From: a virus
Virus record (IMG/VR): IMGVR_UViG_3300009285_001064
Coordinates: 1 to 32,658 of that record
Direction: 5' to 3' (one strand)
Length of the DNA stretch: 32,658 nt
A model generated the notes under the pieces. The model was given only the letters and a program-made list of their open reading frames with translations, searched no databases and was not told the origin of the DNA. Below are positions 7,466 through 14,030 of the stretch, one piece after another (within the stretch, counting starts at the first letter, position 1; each line of letters opens with the position of its first letter). The position numbers and the translations under genes were made by a program.

Positions 7466-7615
7466 ATGACGTGTGAATTTTGGGAACTGTTTATCAGTTT
7501 TGGCGTAGGCGTTATCGTCGGCGGACTAGTGATGATCGTCTGGAGTCTGTGTTGCATCTCCGCCCGGAGTGAGCACATGGAGCAAGTGATACGCAGGGGC
7601 CGGAGGGCGAAGTGA
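7466..7615 (+). CDS. Single-span membrane micro-protein
   Basis: The product is 49 aa, beginning MTCEFWELF. A long hydrophobic segment (FISFGVGVIVGGLVMIVW) is followed by a basic tail (RRGRRAK). GAGGACAAGCC immediately precedes the ATG, a cassette reused at 16564. It sits ten bases after the hexapeptide-repeat gene and overlaps the next gene by GTGA. Role unknown. Small early membrane proteins of phages often alter the host envelope or block superinfection, but nothing here shows that. Confidence 0.5.
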   Translation: MTCEFWELFISFGVGVIVGGLVMIVWSLCCISARSEHMEQVIRRGRRAK

Positions 7616-7773
7616 CACCCGCATTACTTGACCTCACGTTCTGGATCGTGGTAGGACTCGCCGCTCTGATTCTCGTCGCGCTCTTGCTCAAGTACGGATT
7701 TCGAGGTACGGAGGTAGATCCAGAGACGAGCGACAGATTGCGCCGCGCAATAGGAACACGGAGGAAACGATGA
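7612..7773 (+). CDS. Single-span membrane micro-protein
   Basis: The product is 53 aa from GTG 7612, overlapping the previous stop, with CGGAGGG upstream. A membrane segment (FWIVVGLAALILVALLL) near the N-terminus is followed by a charged tail ending GTRRKR. It overlaps the next gene by ATGA. Together with the preceding 49-aa protein it makes a pair of small membrane proteins that may act together. Confidence 0.45.
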   Translation: MTPALLDLTFWIVVGLAALILVALLLKYGFRGTEVDPETSDRLRRAIGTRRKR

Positions 7774-7904
7774 AAGACTCGGAGGAGGAGGTCGAGCGCA
7801 AGCTCCAGGAATTTTCATTTTGGCTATCCTGCCAGCATTTCAAGCTGGTGCTCCTGTCTCTCAGCATCAGACTCAAATTCGACACTACGCCATCGTTAAA
7901 CTAG
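7770..7904 (+). CDS. 44-aa hypothetical protein
   Basis: The product begins MKDSEEEVERKLQEF and has a moderately hydrophobic second half (FKLVLLSLSI). The start is supported by CGGAGG eight bases upstream and by the ATGA overlap with the previous gene. No family is recognised, and the small size keeps confidence low. Confidence 0.35.
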   Translation: MKDSEEEVERKLQEFSFWLSCQHFKLVLLSLSIRLKFDTTPSLN

Positions 7905-7913
7905 GAGGACACA

Positions 7914-8141
7914 ATGACACACGAAGAGTTGTACGCTGCCGCAAGGATCGTAACGCCGACAGACCTGAATCTTTCGGTCACATACGAGTTGGCCTCGTAT
8001 AAATACCCGCAGTGGTGCATAACGTCGAGTAAGGTTAGCGACCCCGCCGCGGGCGTTGTCGTTTGGGGTGAAACGCCCCTAAAAGTCCTAGCGGCTTTCT
8101 TGCAGCGCATGATCGAAAAAGAAACGGAGGCGACACAATGA
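7914..8141 (+). CDS. Hypothetical early protein
   Basis: The product is 75 aa from an ATG preceded by TAGGAGGACACA. It begins MTHEEL, almost the same as the next gene (MTHDEV), and the two share the initiation region ACACAATGACACACGA. The central part (YPQWCITSSKV, GVVVWGETPLKVLAAFL) looks like a small alpha/beta fold, reading like a short protein that scores a substrate, but no family can be named. Confidence 0.5.
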   Translation: MTHEELYAAARIVTPTDLNLSVTYELASYKYPQWCITSSKVSDPAAGVVVWGETPLKVLAAFLQRMIEKETEATQ

Positions 8142-8431
8142 CACACGACGAAGTTGAACGACGGCTTGGCAGGGAGTATAACGTAATGAAGTTTGCCAAG
8201 AGCCACGTCACGCCTGACGAACCGAACGAGGCGGTATGCCAGAACCCGCAATGCCACGACGTGTACGAATCGGACGACACGATCCCGGACGACGACCCGG
8301 ATTCCGTGTTGTGCCCTGATTGTCGTTTCGAGCTTGAGCCGGTGGAAAAATGGAATATTCGCTACGCCTGCGAGAACGGCCTTGAGTCGGGGCAGATTCT
8401 CCGGGCGGTAATGAACGGAGGTGCAAAGTGA
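8138..8431 (+). CDS. Small zinc-binding protein
   Basis: The product is 97 aa, overlapping the upstream gene by ATGA. It has C-x4-C (CQNPQC) and C-x2-C (CPDC) separated by an acidic loop (DDTIPDDDPDS), consistent with a zinc ribbon. The N- and C-terminal parts are charged and helical. It lies directly before the nuclease gene and overlaps it by GTGA, so it may be translated with the recombination set. No named family. Confidence 0.5.
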   Translation: MTHDEVERRLGREYNVMKFAKSHVTPDEPNEAVCQNPQCHDVYESDDTIPDDDPDSVLCPDCRFELEPVEKWNIRYACENGLESGQILRAVMNGGAK

Positions 8432-9189
8432 AGATCGAACTCCGCAAGACAAAAGAGAACGGGTGGGTACAGATCACAACGCTCGACGAAAGATTCTATC
8501 TCCGAGAGTCCGATGAAAAGCTATTCCCTTCCGTGACGTGGATCGCAGGGTCTTATCCGAAGGGCATTGAATACTTCAAATGGCTGGCCTCGAAAGGATG
8601 GGACGAAGCCCTTGCGATCCGCGATTCAGCCGGGGAGAAAGGCCGGAGAGTCCACCGGGCGATTGAACAACTGCTCGAAACGGGCAAGGTCAAAATGGGG
8701 GACACCTTCCCCGTAGGGGATACGGACACATTCTCGGAACTCTCCGTTGAGGAGTACGAATGTGTCATGGCGTACCACGCATGGCACAAAGAGACGAACC
8801 CGAAGATTCTCGCGATTGAAACCGTCTGCTATAACGAACAGGAGGTCTACGCAGGAACGATTGACTTGAAGGCGGAGATCGGGGGAGAGGTTTGGCTCAT
8901 TGACATCAAAACGGGTCAGAACGTCTGGCGTGAGCACGAGCTGCAGATTTCCGCCTACAGGCATACGCCGCAGGGGGAGTCTCAGCATGGAGCGATTCTC
9001 CAGGTGGGCTATCGCCGGAACAAGAAGCTGTACAAGTTCACGGAGATAGACGATCAGTACGATCTGTTCCTTGCAGCCAAGAAAATCTGGCATGCGGAGA
9101 ACGACGGCGTAAGCCCCAAACAAAAAGACTATCCACAGGAACTCACAATCACAATACCAACGGAGGCAAAGGATGCCCAGAACTTCTGA
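8428..9189 (+). CDS. PD-(D/E)xK exonuclease (RecB/Cas4-like)
   Basis: The product is 253 aa from GTG 8428. It shows the RecB-type nuclease motifs in order: an H in GRRVHRAIEQLL, AGTIDLKAEI, LIDIKTG (D-x-K catalytic pair) and ELQISAY (the Q-x3-Y motif). Members of this superfamily are metal-dependent DNA nucleases used in recombination and end processing. The following genes (probable ssDNA-associated, NinB-like and DUF1064 proteins) make a phage recombination module likely. There is no iron-sulphur Cys cluster as in many Cas4 proteins. It overlaps the next gene by 17 bases. Confidence 0.75.
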   Translation: MKIELRKTKENGWVQITTLDERFYLRESDEKLFPSVTWIAGSYPKGIEYFKWLASKGWDEALAIRDSAGEKGRRVHRAIEQLLETGKVKMGDTFPVGDTDTFSELSVEEYECVMAYHAWHKETNPKILAIETVCYNEQEVYAGTIDLKAEIGGEVWLIDIKTGQNVWREHELQISAYRHTPQGESQHGAILQVGYRRNKKLYKFTEIDDQYDLFLAAKKIWHAENDGVSPKQKDYPQELTITIPTEAKDAQNF

Positions 9190-9523
9190 AATGATCCCCT
9201 CACGGTTTCTCAAAAGGGGAGACATCGGCGTAGGGCAGCTTTACACAATCAAGAACGTTGAATTGGTGACGTTCAACGAAGGCAAACCCGAAGAGGAATC
9301 GAGGTGGGTGATCCACTTCACCGAAACCGAAAAGGGAATGTCTTTGAACAACACGAACATCAAGCTGATCGAAAAGATCACCGGCTCCGACAACACGGAT
9401 GACTGGATGGGGAAGTCTATCGTTTTGTACTGGGATGACACGGTGGACTACATGGGCCAGATCGTCGGCGGGATTCGTGCCCGCGCACCGAAGTCACAGG
9501 CGGAGAAGGATCTCCCGTTCTAA
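9173..9523 (+). CDS. Conserved phage recombination-locus protein, probable OB-fold
   Basis: The product is 116 aa from ATG 9173, preceded by CGGAGGCAAAGG. Its pattern (MPRTSEMIPSRFLK; WVIHFTETEKGMSLNNTN; GSDNTDDWMGKSIVLYW; GGIRARAP) matches, from memory, an uncharacterised phage family found beside annealing proteins and exonucleases. The beta-rich layout suggests an OB-fold that could bind single-stranded DNA; this is inference. It follows the nuclease and precedes a structured intergenic element. Confidence 0.6.
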   Translation: MPRTSEMIPSRFLKRGDIGVGQLYTIKNVELVTFNEGKPEEESRWVIHFTETEKGMSLNNTNIKLIEKITGSDNTDDWMGKSIVLYWDDTVDYMGQIVGGIRARAPKSQAEKDLPF

Positions 9524-9530
9524 GTAATTC

Positions 9531-9586
9531 GCCGGGGCACTCCGCAACACTTGCGGAGCAAGCGAGTTCCTCCCTCGCGCCCCGGC
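9531..9586 (+). ncRNA. Candidate three-way-junction RNA element
   Basis: Three perfect helices nest in 56 bases: P1 GCCGGGGC (9531-9538) with GCCCCGGC (9579-9586), P2 CTCCGC (9540-9545) with GCGGAG (9553-9558), and P3 GCGAG (9562-9566) with CTCGC (9574-9578). The P3 loop reads TTCCTCC, complementary to a Shine-Dalgarno site. There is no T-run after P1, so it is not a simple terminator. It lies in the 141-base gap between the probable ssDNA-associated gene and the NinB-like gene. Confidence 0.5.
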
Positions 9587-9617
9587 CTTCACATCAGGAC
9601 GCTGTTGGTGGCAGCGT

Positions 9618-9642
9618 GGGGCGGGAGAGCGTGCCCCGCCCC
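9618..9642 (+). other. GC-rich hairpin before the NinB-like gene
   Basis: GGGGCGG (9618-9624) pairs with CCGCCCC (9636-9642) around an 11-base loop, 22 bases before the ATG at 9665. It leaves the ribosome-binding site AAAAAGGAAAC free. It may act with the upstream junction as a leader structure. Confidence 0.45.
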
Positions 9643-9664
9643 GTACCTGAAAAAGGAAACGACA

Positions 9665-10084
9665 ATGAGCAAACGAGTTTTAGCATCTGGCAGATTTGAG
9701 AACGGAACGGTCCGGTTCAAGAAGCGCGAGCACTTTGACGCTTGGCTCAAGCGCGAGTTCCGTGAGGGCGAGGACGTAATGGTGACTGTCCAAAAATCCA
9801 CACGGACGCTGAGACAGAACGCCCTGCTTTGGTTGTATAACACAATGATCGGTAGGGAGCTTGGCTGGACACCCGAAGCCGTCCACGAATACGACAAGGG
9901 GAGAATCAACCCGGAGCATCTGACCCGGACAAACCCAAAGACCGGCGAGTTGATTGAGGTCAGTGTTCCACGCACCACGCATGATATGCCCCTAGATGAG
10001 TTTACTGAGATGCTCGATGAGAAGAAGAGGTTGTGGGCTGAAGAGGGCTACATACTCCCCGATCCTAACGACATGGATTTCTAA
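9665..10084 (+). CDS. NinB/Orf-like recombination protein
   Basis: The product is 139 aa from ATG 9665, preceded by AAAAAGGAAAC. The segment VMVTVQKSTRTLRQNALLW followed by a helical part and VSVPRTTHDMPLDEFTEML matches the layout of lambda NinB (Orf), a recombination mediator that binds single-stranded DNA and helps load annealing proteins (family knowledge). The size is near the usual ~145 aa. It sits between the ssDNA-associated and DUF1064 genes, in keeping with a recombination role. The assignment is by pattern memory; similarity beyond the core is weak. Confidence 0.6.
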   Translation: MSKRVLASGRFENGTVRFKKREHFDAWLKREFREGEDVMVTVQKSTRTLRQNALLWLYNTMIGRELGWTPEAVHEYDKGRINPEHLTRTNPKTGELIEVSVPRTTHDMPLDEFTEMLDEKKRLWAEEGYILPDPNDMDF

Positions 10085-10447
10085 ATGTACCGCGAAAAGA
10101 AATGGAAATACGCTAAGACGCGGACGAAGTACAGGAACAAGCCGCAGGACGCGGGCGGGTATACCTATCATTCAATCAAAGAAGCGAAGTACGCTCGTGA
10201 TCTTGAACTGCGAAAGAAGGCGGGGGACATCAAGGACTGGGCGCGTCAGGTGAAGATTGAGCTCTACGGAGAGAATGGCGGACATATTTGCGACTACCAC
10301 GTAGACTTCCGCGTTGAGCACAACGATGGCACGATTGAATATGTCGAGGTGAAGGGTTTTGAGACGCGGGACTGGCGCATAAAGTGGAAGCTCTTTGAGG
10401 ACAAGATGCGCGACAAACATGATGTTACACTCACAATCATTCGTTGA
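10085..10447 (+). CDS. DUF1064 family nuclease-like protein
   Basis: The product is 120 aa, starting immediately after the upstream TAA. It shows KYRNKPQDAGGYTYHSIKEAKYA, an LRKKAGDIKDW segment, CDYHVDFRVE and IEYVEVKGFETRDW. This is the DUF1064 arrangement, related to Holliday-junction-resolvase-type PD-(D/E)xK nucleases, with catalytic residues expected in the E of SIKEA, D of YHVDF and ExK of VEVKG. It probably acts on branched DNA or as a nickase. The gene's last codons and stop lie inside a 28-base perfect palindrome. Confidence 0.75.
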   Translation: MYREKKWKYAKTRTKYRNKPQDAGGYTYHSIKEAKYARDLELRKKAGDIKDWARQVKIELYGENGGHICDYHVDFRVEHNDGTIEYVEVKGFETRDWRIKWKLFEDKMRDKHDVTLTIIR

Positions 10448-10467
10448 AGTATATATACTTCAACGAA
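10440..10467. promoter_or_regulatory. 28-bp perfect palindrome
   Basis: TTCGTTGAAGTA (10440-10451), TATA, then TACTTCAACGAA (10456-10467): a perfect dyad with no mismatch, overlapping the TGA of the DUF1064 gene and ending 20 bases before the next ATG. As DNA it looks like an operator for a dimeric repressor. As RNA it would form a 12-bp hairpin. No T-run follows, so termination is unlikely. Confidence 0.7.
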
Positions 10468-10487
10468 CAGAAGAACGGGAGGAAGGC

Positions 10488-10697
10488 ATGAACGATCCAA
10501 AGACTGTCGGTGTGATCGGGATTCTCATTCTGGTCGTGTACTTTGCGCTTGCAATCGTAGCGATAGAGCTGCATGTCGGCATCGGCATGTTGCTTGTCTT
10601 CCCCGGAATCGTCATCCCCGCCCTAGGGTTTTGGTGTGTAAGCTCCCCACAGGAGGTCGTTGAGTGGTACCAAAAACAATACGGAGGCAAGCCATGA
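10488..10697 (+). CDS. Two-span small membrane protein
   Basis: The product is 69 aa. The ATG at 10488 is preceded by CGGGAGGAAGGC, a strong site that decides the start. Membrane segments GVIGILILVVYFALAIVAIE and GIGMLLVFPGIVIPALGFW are separated by a short loop, and the tail is polar (VVEWYQKQYGG). It is the first gene after the palindrome and so may be the target of any regulator binding there. Function unknown. Confidence 0.5.
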   Translation: MNDPKTVGVIGILILVVYFALAIVAIELHVGIGMLLVFPGIVIPALGFWCVSSPQEVVEWYQKQYGGKP

Positions 10698-10873
10698 TGA
10701 TCAAGCTTGTTGTGACAAGGATAGAGCCGCACCCGAAGGCAGGGCAGCGCAACTTAAACGTATACGGGAATGATGTATTCCCTGAGACCGTTGAGCGAGA
10801 AGTCTTGGCCGTCGAACTCACAGAAGAGGAATACGCGGCAGTCAAGAGGGCCGTGTTGGAGGTGAAGCCATGA
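10694..10873 (+). CDS. Small hypothetical protein
   Basis: The product is 59 aa from ATG 10694 (double ATG), overlapping the upstream stop, with ACGGAGGCAAGCC upstream. It begins with a beta-type stretch (MMIKLVVTRIEPHP), includes LNVYGNDVFPETVEREVLAVELTEEEY and ends in a helix (AAVKRAVLEV). A compact alpha/beta protein with no family recognised. It overlaps the next gene by ATGA. Confidence 0.45.
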   Translation: MMIKLVVTRIEPHPKAGQRNLNVYGNDVFPETVEREVLAVELTEEEYAAVKRAVLEVKP

Positions 10874-11073
10874 CCTACTCATCCATACCCCTATCCGACC
10901 CTCGCTGTCTCACCCTCGGTCGCTACCGTGACCCCGGAGAGGAGAATGTCTACTACTGCCCGCTTTGCGGGGCCGTGTTGACCGACGAGAACACGGACGA
11001 GAACACGGACGGCGTGTTGGTCCACTCCGAATGTGTAGGATCGGACTTCTTCGGAGACCTCGATGGTGATTGA
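10870..11073 (+). CDS. Small zinc-binding protein with a tandem ENTD repeat
   Basis: The product is 67 aa. CPLC and a later H-S-E-C could bind zinc. Between them is a direct repeat of four codons (ENTD twice, bases GAGAACACGGAC duplicated). The C-terminus is acidic (DFFGDLDGD). It overlaps the next gene by 11 bases. No named family. The duplication is probably recent, since the two units are identical in DNA. Confidence 0.45.
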   Translation: MTYSSIPLSDPRCLTLGRYRDPGEENVYYCPLCGAVLTDENTDENTDGVLVHSECVGSDFFGDLDGD

Positions 11074-11293
11074 ATTCGAGACAACGCTCCGGGTGAAAGT
11101 CAGGGCAGAGGTAGACCCGACAGCTCAGACGGCGGAGATACTCGAGCTGTTGATTGTCGAGTTGACCGACCGTGAGAGGAACACGCTCGAAGGATTCGCC
11201 CTGCATGAGTATTACGAACAAATGGGACAGTTCACGGACAGAGCAAAGAAGTTCAGGGAAAGGATTGACAAAAATGCAGACAAATCTCTTTGA
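11063..11293 (+). CDS. Hypothetical protein
   Basis: The product is 76 aa. Its beta-type N-terminus (MVIEFETTLRVKVRAEV) is followed by a long charged helix (LTDRERNTLEGFALHEYYEQ, then RAKKFRERIDK). No family is recognised. It overlaps the next gene by 20 bases, typical of this tightly packed operon. Confidence 0.45.
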   Translation: MVIEFETTLRVKVRAEVDPTAQTAEILELLIVELTDRERNTLEGFALHEYYEQMGQFTDRAKKFRERIDKNADKSL

Positions 11294-11552
11294 CCTTCCG
11301 CCTCACGCTCCGTACCAGTGGAACCGCAGCTCAATAGACGGCGCGAAGAAAGCAAACCAATCGAACGCGGAGAAAGTCCTTGCGTTCATCCGTGCTTCAG
11401 GCGGAGCCACACGGCGGGAGATTTCCGAAGCCACCGGACTTCCGATCAACATAGTCACAGGTAGAGTTCGTGAGTTGATGGACCGTAAAGAGGTGAGGGT
11501 TGACGGTACGCGGCTCTCGCCCTACGGCGTGGCGGTGGAGGTGCTGAGGTGA
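11274..11552 (+). CDS. Winged-helix DNA-binding protein
   Basis: The product is 92 aa from ATG 11274, chosen because AGGGAAAGGA lies just upstream and the N-terminus MQTNLFDLPPHAPYQ reads like a real start. The core NAEKVLAFIRASGGATRREISEATGL then VTGRVRELMDRKEVRV is a helix-turn-helix followed by a wing. Small phage proteins of this type act as regulators or as helicase- or transposase-associated DNA binders. The operator is unknown; the palindrome at 10440 is one candidate. It overlaps the methyltransferase gene by GTGA. Confidence 0.6.
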   Translation: MQTNLFDLPPHAPYQWNRSSIDGAKKANQSNAEKVLAFIRASGGATRREISEATGLPINIVTGRVRELMDRKEVRVDGTRLSPYGVAVEVLR

Positions 11553-12796
11553 TCCTACACGGCGACTGCCTTGAGATCATGCCTACGCTTGCGGATAACC
11601 CCGTGGATGCGATAATTACAGATCCGCCTTATGGCCTGAAGTTCATGGGCAAGGACTGGGACCATAGTATCCCAGGCGTTCACTTCTGGCTTGAGGCGTT
11701 GAGAGTAGCTAAGCCGGGGTGTCACCTGCTGGCTTTCGGAGGTACAAGGACATTTCACAGACTCGCTTGTGCGATTGAGGATGCAGGGTGGGAGATCAGG
11801 GATACGGTGATGTGGGTGTACGGGTCGGGGTTTCCGAAATCTCACGATGTGGGCAAGGCCGTTGACAAGTCGCAGGGCAACAATAGGGAAGTCTTGGGAG
11901 AAGTTAGAAAATTGCAAAGTTATGGGTACGAAGGGAACAGTGTTTTCGGCGGGGACGTGGACAGACAAGGCAAAATGAAAATTACCAGAGGTACTTCTGC
12001 GTGGGAGGGATGGGGCACAGCCCTAAAGCCCGCATGGGAGCCGATCATACTCGCAAGGAAGCCGATAGAGGGCACGGTTGCGGAGAACGTCCAGAAGTGG
12101 GGATGCGGAGCTTTGAACATAGACGGATGCAGAGTGGGTGTATCCGAGCAGGATAGGGTGGCGGCAAAGAATAGTACAAGGGGGCCGGTTGCTGGCAGGG
12201 GATATGTCGGGGACTTCGGATTGAAGTGCAATTATGAATCTGTCCAATACCATAAGTCTGGCCGTTGGGCTGCCAATCTGATCCACGACGGCTCGGACGA
12301 AGTACTGGAGTTGTTTCCTCAGAGCAAAAGTACGGGGGGAATAAATCCGATAACTACCAACACAAAATTTGGGCAAACCTCAAATAGACCACAGGTACCG
12401 TTCAACTTCGCCGACTCTGGCTCCGCGGCCCGATTCTTTTACTGTGCCAAAGCGTCGAAGGCCGATAGGGACGAAGGGTGTGAGGGGATGGAATTAGTCA
12501 CGAAGCCAGCGCACATGAGAACGGCAAACGGGACAGGTGAAAAGTCAATGAAGGAAGGCGGCTTCCCTGAAACGATTAGGCACAATCACCACCCAACCGT
12601 CAAACCGATTGCCCTCATGCGCTACCTTTGCCGACTCGTCACACCCCCCGGTGGGCTCGTGCTCGATCCGTTCTGTGGTTCGGGTTCAACGGGGAAAGCC
12701 GCAGCTTTGGAGGGCTTCCGCTTTATCGGGATCGAGAAAGAGCTTGAGTACGTAGAGATAGCCAAGAGGCGTATATCCTGCGTGGAGTTCAAATGA
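11549..12796 (+). CDS. DNA amino-methyltransferase (N6-adenine or N4-cytosine)
   Basis: The product is 415 aa from GTG 11549. Catalytic motif IV is TDPPYG (residues 24-29), followed by HLLAFGGTRTFH. A long variable middle (about 100-350) would hold target recognition, and the SAM-binding motif I, LDPFCGSGSTG (372-382), comes near the end. That order (catalytic first, SAM-binding last) marks a beta-type enzyme. DPPY is most common in adenine methyltransferases. No restriction partner is adjacent, so it probably protects phage DNA or alters gene control. It overlaps the next zinc-ribbon gene by ATGA. Confidence 0.85.
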   Translation: MILHGDCLEIMPTLADNPVDAIITDPPYGLKFMGKDWDHSIPGVHFWLEALRVAKPGCHLLAFGGTRTFHRLACAIEDAGWEIRDTVMWVYGSGFPKSHDVGKAVDKSQGNNREVLGEVRKLQSYGYEGNSVFGGDVDRQGKMKITRGTSAWEGWGTALKPAWEPIILARKPIEGTVAENVQKWGCGALNIDGCRVGVSEQDRVAAKNSTRGPVAGRGYVGDFGLKCNYESVQYHKSGRWAANLIHDGSDEVLELFPQSKSTGGINPITTNTKFGQTSNRPQVPFNFADSGSAARFFYCAKASKADRDEGCEGMELVTKPAHMRTANGTGEKSMKEGGFPETIRHNHHPTVKPIALMRYLCRLVTPPGGLVLDPFCGSGSTGKAAALEGFRFIGIEKELEYVEIAKRRISCVEFK

Positions 12797-12921
12797 AAAA
12801 GCCCAAGCCCGAGCCAAAGCCCTGCCCACACCTTGACCGTAAGCTGGTAGGTTACACATCGGAGGGCCGCCGTCCGATCTGGCATTGCGAGAAGTGCGGT
12901 AAGGTGTTCACGGACAAATGA
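12793..12921 (+). CDS. 42-aa zinc-ribbon protein
   Basis: A micro-protein from the ATG overlapping the methyltransferase stop. It begins with a Lys/Pro repeat (KKPKPEPKP), then C-P-H, and later HCEKCGKVF. C-x-H plus C-x2-C can bind one zinc. Its partner may be the neighbouring methyltransferase; this is inference from position. Confidence 0.45.
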   Translation: MKKPKPEPKPCPHLDRKLVGYTSEGRRPIWHCEKCGKVFTDK

Positions 12922-12933
12922 GGAGAACAATCC

Positions 12934-13122
12934 ATGACTGACATCAACGCAACCGTTAACCTGATCGTTTACGCAGTCCTCTGGGTTGCCTGCGGAGGTC
13001 TCTCCGGGGCACTCGCCGGCGTGAAGGGGTTTGACAAGACCACCTGGTTCATGGCGGGCCTGTTCTTCGGCCCCGTGGGGTTGATCGCAGCTGCGGGGTT
13101 GCCGGACAGGAGGGCGAAATGA
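12934..13122 (+). CDS. Two-span small membrane protein
   Basis: The product is 62 aa from an ATG preceded by AGGAGAACAATCC. Hydrophobic segments LIVYAVLWVACGGLSGALAG and WFMAGLFFGPVGLIAAAGL are separated by VKGFDKTT, and the tail is basic (DRRAK). Gly-rich double-span proteins of this type are common in phages and bacteria without a known role. It overlaps the next gene by ATGA. Confidence 0.5.
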   Translation: MTDINATVNLIVYAVLWVACGGLSGALAGVKGFDKTTWFMAGLFFGPVGLIAAAGLPDRRAK

Positions 13123-13538
13123 AAGCACTCGCGGTTATAGCCCTTTGCCTGCTAGCCCTTCCTCTCCGCGCGGATGTGACCGTGGGACATGGCCTATCGG
13201 GGTTCGCCCTTTCTGCGAGCGTTGCGAAGCTCTCCGGGTGCGACAATCAAACCTCGAGGGTGATCGGCATTGTCGGCGGGATCCTCGGGATGTTGCCCGA
13301 CGTGGCGGGGGCCGTGGGGAACGTCCAGGGGGATAGATGGCAGACATACGGCAGGTGGCACCGAGGAGACCTGGCCATTTCGTTCCTGCCGCCGATTCGG
13401 TTGCACCTGGCCATAGACGGTCTCTACCACAAGCCGGGAGGCGGGTGGGCCTGGGATCGCTGGCCGCTATTCGTCACGATCTTCGTCGTTGAAGCTGTAC
13501 TCGCGTATCTGGTGTGGCAGTGGACGGCGGGAAAATAG
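13119..13538 (+). CDS. Exported or inner-membrane YdjM-like protein
   Basis: The product is 139 aa with a signal peptide or N-terminal anchor (MKALAVIALCLLALPLRA) and a C-terminal membrane segment (LFVTIFVVEAVLAYLVW). Between them, GHGLSGFAL, GGILGMLPDV, WHRGDL and LHLAIDGLYH place His and Asp residues much as in the YdjM-type membrane metal-dependent hydrolases, so a metal-binding envelope protein is possible. Similarity is by pattern only. It is the last gene before the 512-base region that carries a strong promoter. Confidence 0.45.
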   Translation: MKALAVIALCLLALPLRADVTVGHGLSGFALSASVAKLSGCDNQTSRVIGIVGGILGMLPDVAGAVGNVQGDRWQTYGRWHRGDLAISFLPPIRLHLAIDGLYHKPGGGWAWDRWPLFVTIFVVEAVLAYLVWQWTAGK

Positions 13539-13541
13539 TCC

Positions 13542-13571
13542 TTGACAAGTGCGCCCCTTTTTTCGTATCAT
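13542..13571 (+). promoter_or_regulatory. Strong sigma70-type promoter
   Basis: TTGACA (13542-13547), an 18-base spacer and TATCAT (13566-13571): perfect -35 and five of six -10 positions. It is the strongest promoter by eye in the window and starts just after the stop of the YdjM-like gene. It would produce RNA from about 13578 into the helix-rich region and the methyltransferase operon. Confidence 0.75.
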
Positions 13572-13578
13572 GTAGGGA

Positions 13579-13648
13579 GAAAGGAAGTCATGGGAAACGA
13601 GATTCAACATATTGTGCCCCGGCGAGCCGTTCGCCCCGTCTTCCTTTC
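13579..13648 (+). other. Helix that would bury the ribosome-binding site
   Basis: GAAAGGAAG (13579-13587) pairs perfectly with CTTCCTTTC (13640-13648), enclosing GGCGA (13621-13625) with TCGCC (13631-13635). The 5' strand is the Shine-Dalgarno region of the ATG at 13590, so the fold would block its translation, or the region is a non-coding RNA domain. Confidence 0.45.
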
Positions 13649-13880
13649 ACGTGACGGTGTTTCCCTATCGGACGGACGGTTCATCGGGGCTCACTATTTT
13701 TACGCGGCACGGCTCATTCAGGGTCGTGCCGCTTTCGTTATGGGAATGAGATCGCCCAAATCAAAAGGATCGAAATGTGCTCAACGTGCCGGTACAGATT
13801 CGTCTCTGACTCAATCCGTGGAGTTGCCGGACGCGAGGTATAACATGAAGAGGTTTGTTGTGACGGGTTCTCTTTCTTAG
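13590..13880 (+). CDS. Doubtful 96-aa frame inside the helix-rich region
   Basis: The frame starts MGNEIQHIVPRRAV with GGGAG ten bases upstream and is Arg/Ser/Gly-rich. It resembles no family. It contains two perfect RNA stems (13579-13648 partly, 13704-13732) and lies between a strong promoter and a 150-base inverted-repeat domain, so it may not be translated. A second frame across 13740-13820 gives a CSTC motif with no good start. I list it so that the region is not left blank; a non-coding RNA is at least as likely. Confidence 0.25.
   Translation: MGNEIQHIVPRRAVRPVFLSRDGVSLSDGRFIGAHYFYAARLIQGRAAFVMGMRSPKSKGSKCAQRAGTDSSLTQSVELPDARYNMKRFVVTGSLS
13704..13738 (+). terminator. GC-rich hairpin with short T-tract
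   Basis: GCGGCACG (13704-13711) and CGTGCCGC (13725-13732) form an 8-bp stem with a 13-base loop, followed by TTTCGTT. It could terminate part of the transcription from the promoter at 13542, giving an RNA of about 160 nt, or be one helix of a larger RNA. Confidence 0.4.
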
Positions 13881-14030
13881 CCGGACTTGCTCTCCCGTAA
13901 ACTTGGAATCGCGGCGATTCTGGGTTTATAACCAACACGACAGACTGAATCGCGATAGCCGCCTCAAATAAAAGTCAGCATCTTTTCGGGATTCGCCTCG
14001 GACTCGTATCCAAGAAAAGAGCAAGTCCGG
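13881..14030 (+). ncRNA. Candidate structured RNA closed by a 13-bp helix
   Basis: CCGGACTTGCTCT (13881-13893) and AGAGCAAGTCCGG (14018-14030) are exact reverse complements 124 bases apart. Inside, 13897-13911 and 13915-13929 form a 15-bp stem with four G-U wobbles and a CGG loop (core GAATCG/CGATTC). A further hairpin joins TTTTC (13983-13987) with GAAAA and GGAT (13989-13992) with ATCC (14008-14011); it overlaps the closing helix by one base. G-U pairs argue for selection on RNA, not only on palindromic DNA. It ends 20 bases before the ATG at 14051, so it may be a leader element of that operon or a free RNA. No known class was recognised. Confidence 0.6.

Noticed and set aside
13740-13830. 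Com-like regulator in another frame with C-S-T-C motif
   Set aside because: No usable start codon and only about 22 residues remain after the first ATG.
13881-14030. tRNA or group I intron in the inverted-repeat domain
   Set aside because: No tRNA arm pattern, no T-loop consensus at the right distance, and too short for a group I intron core.
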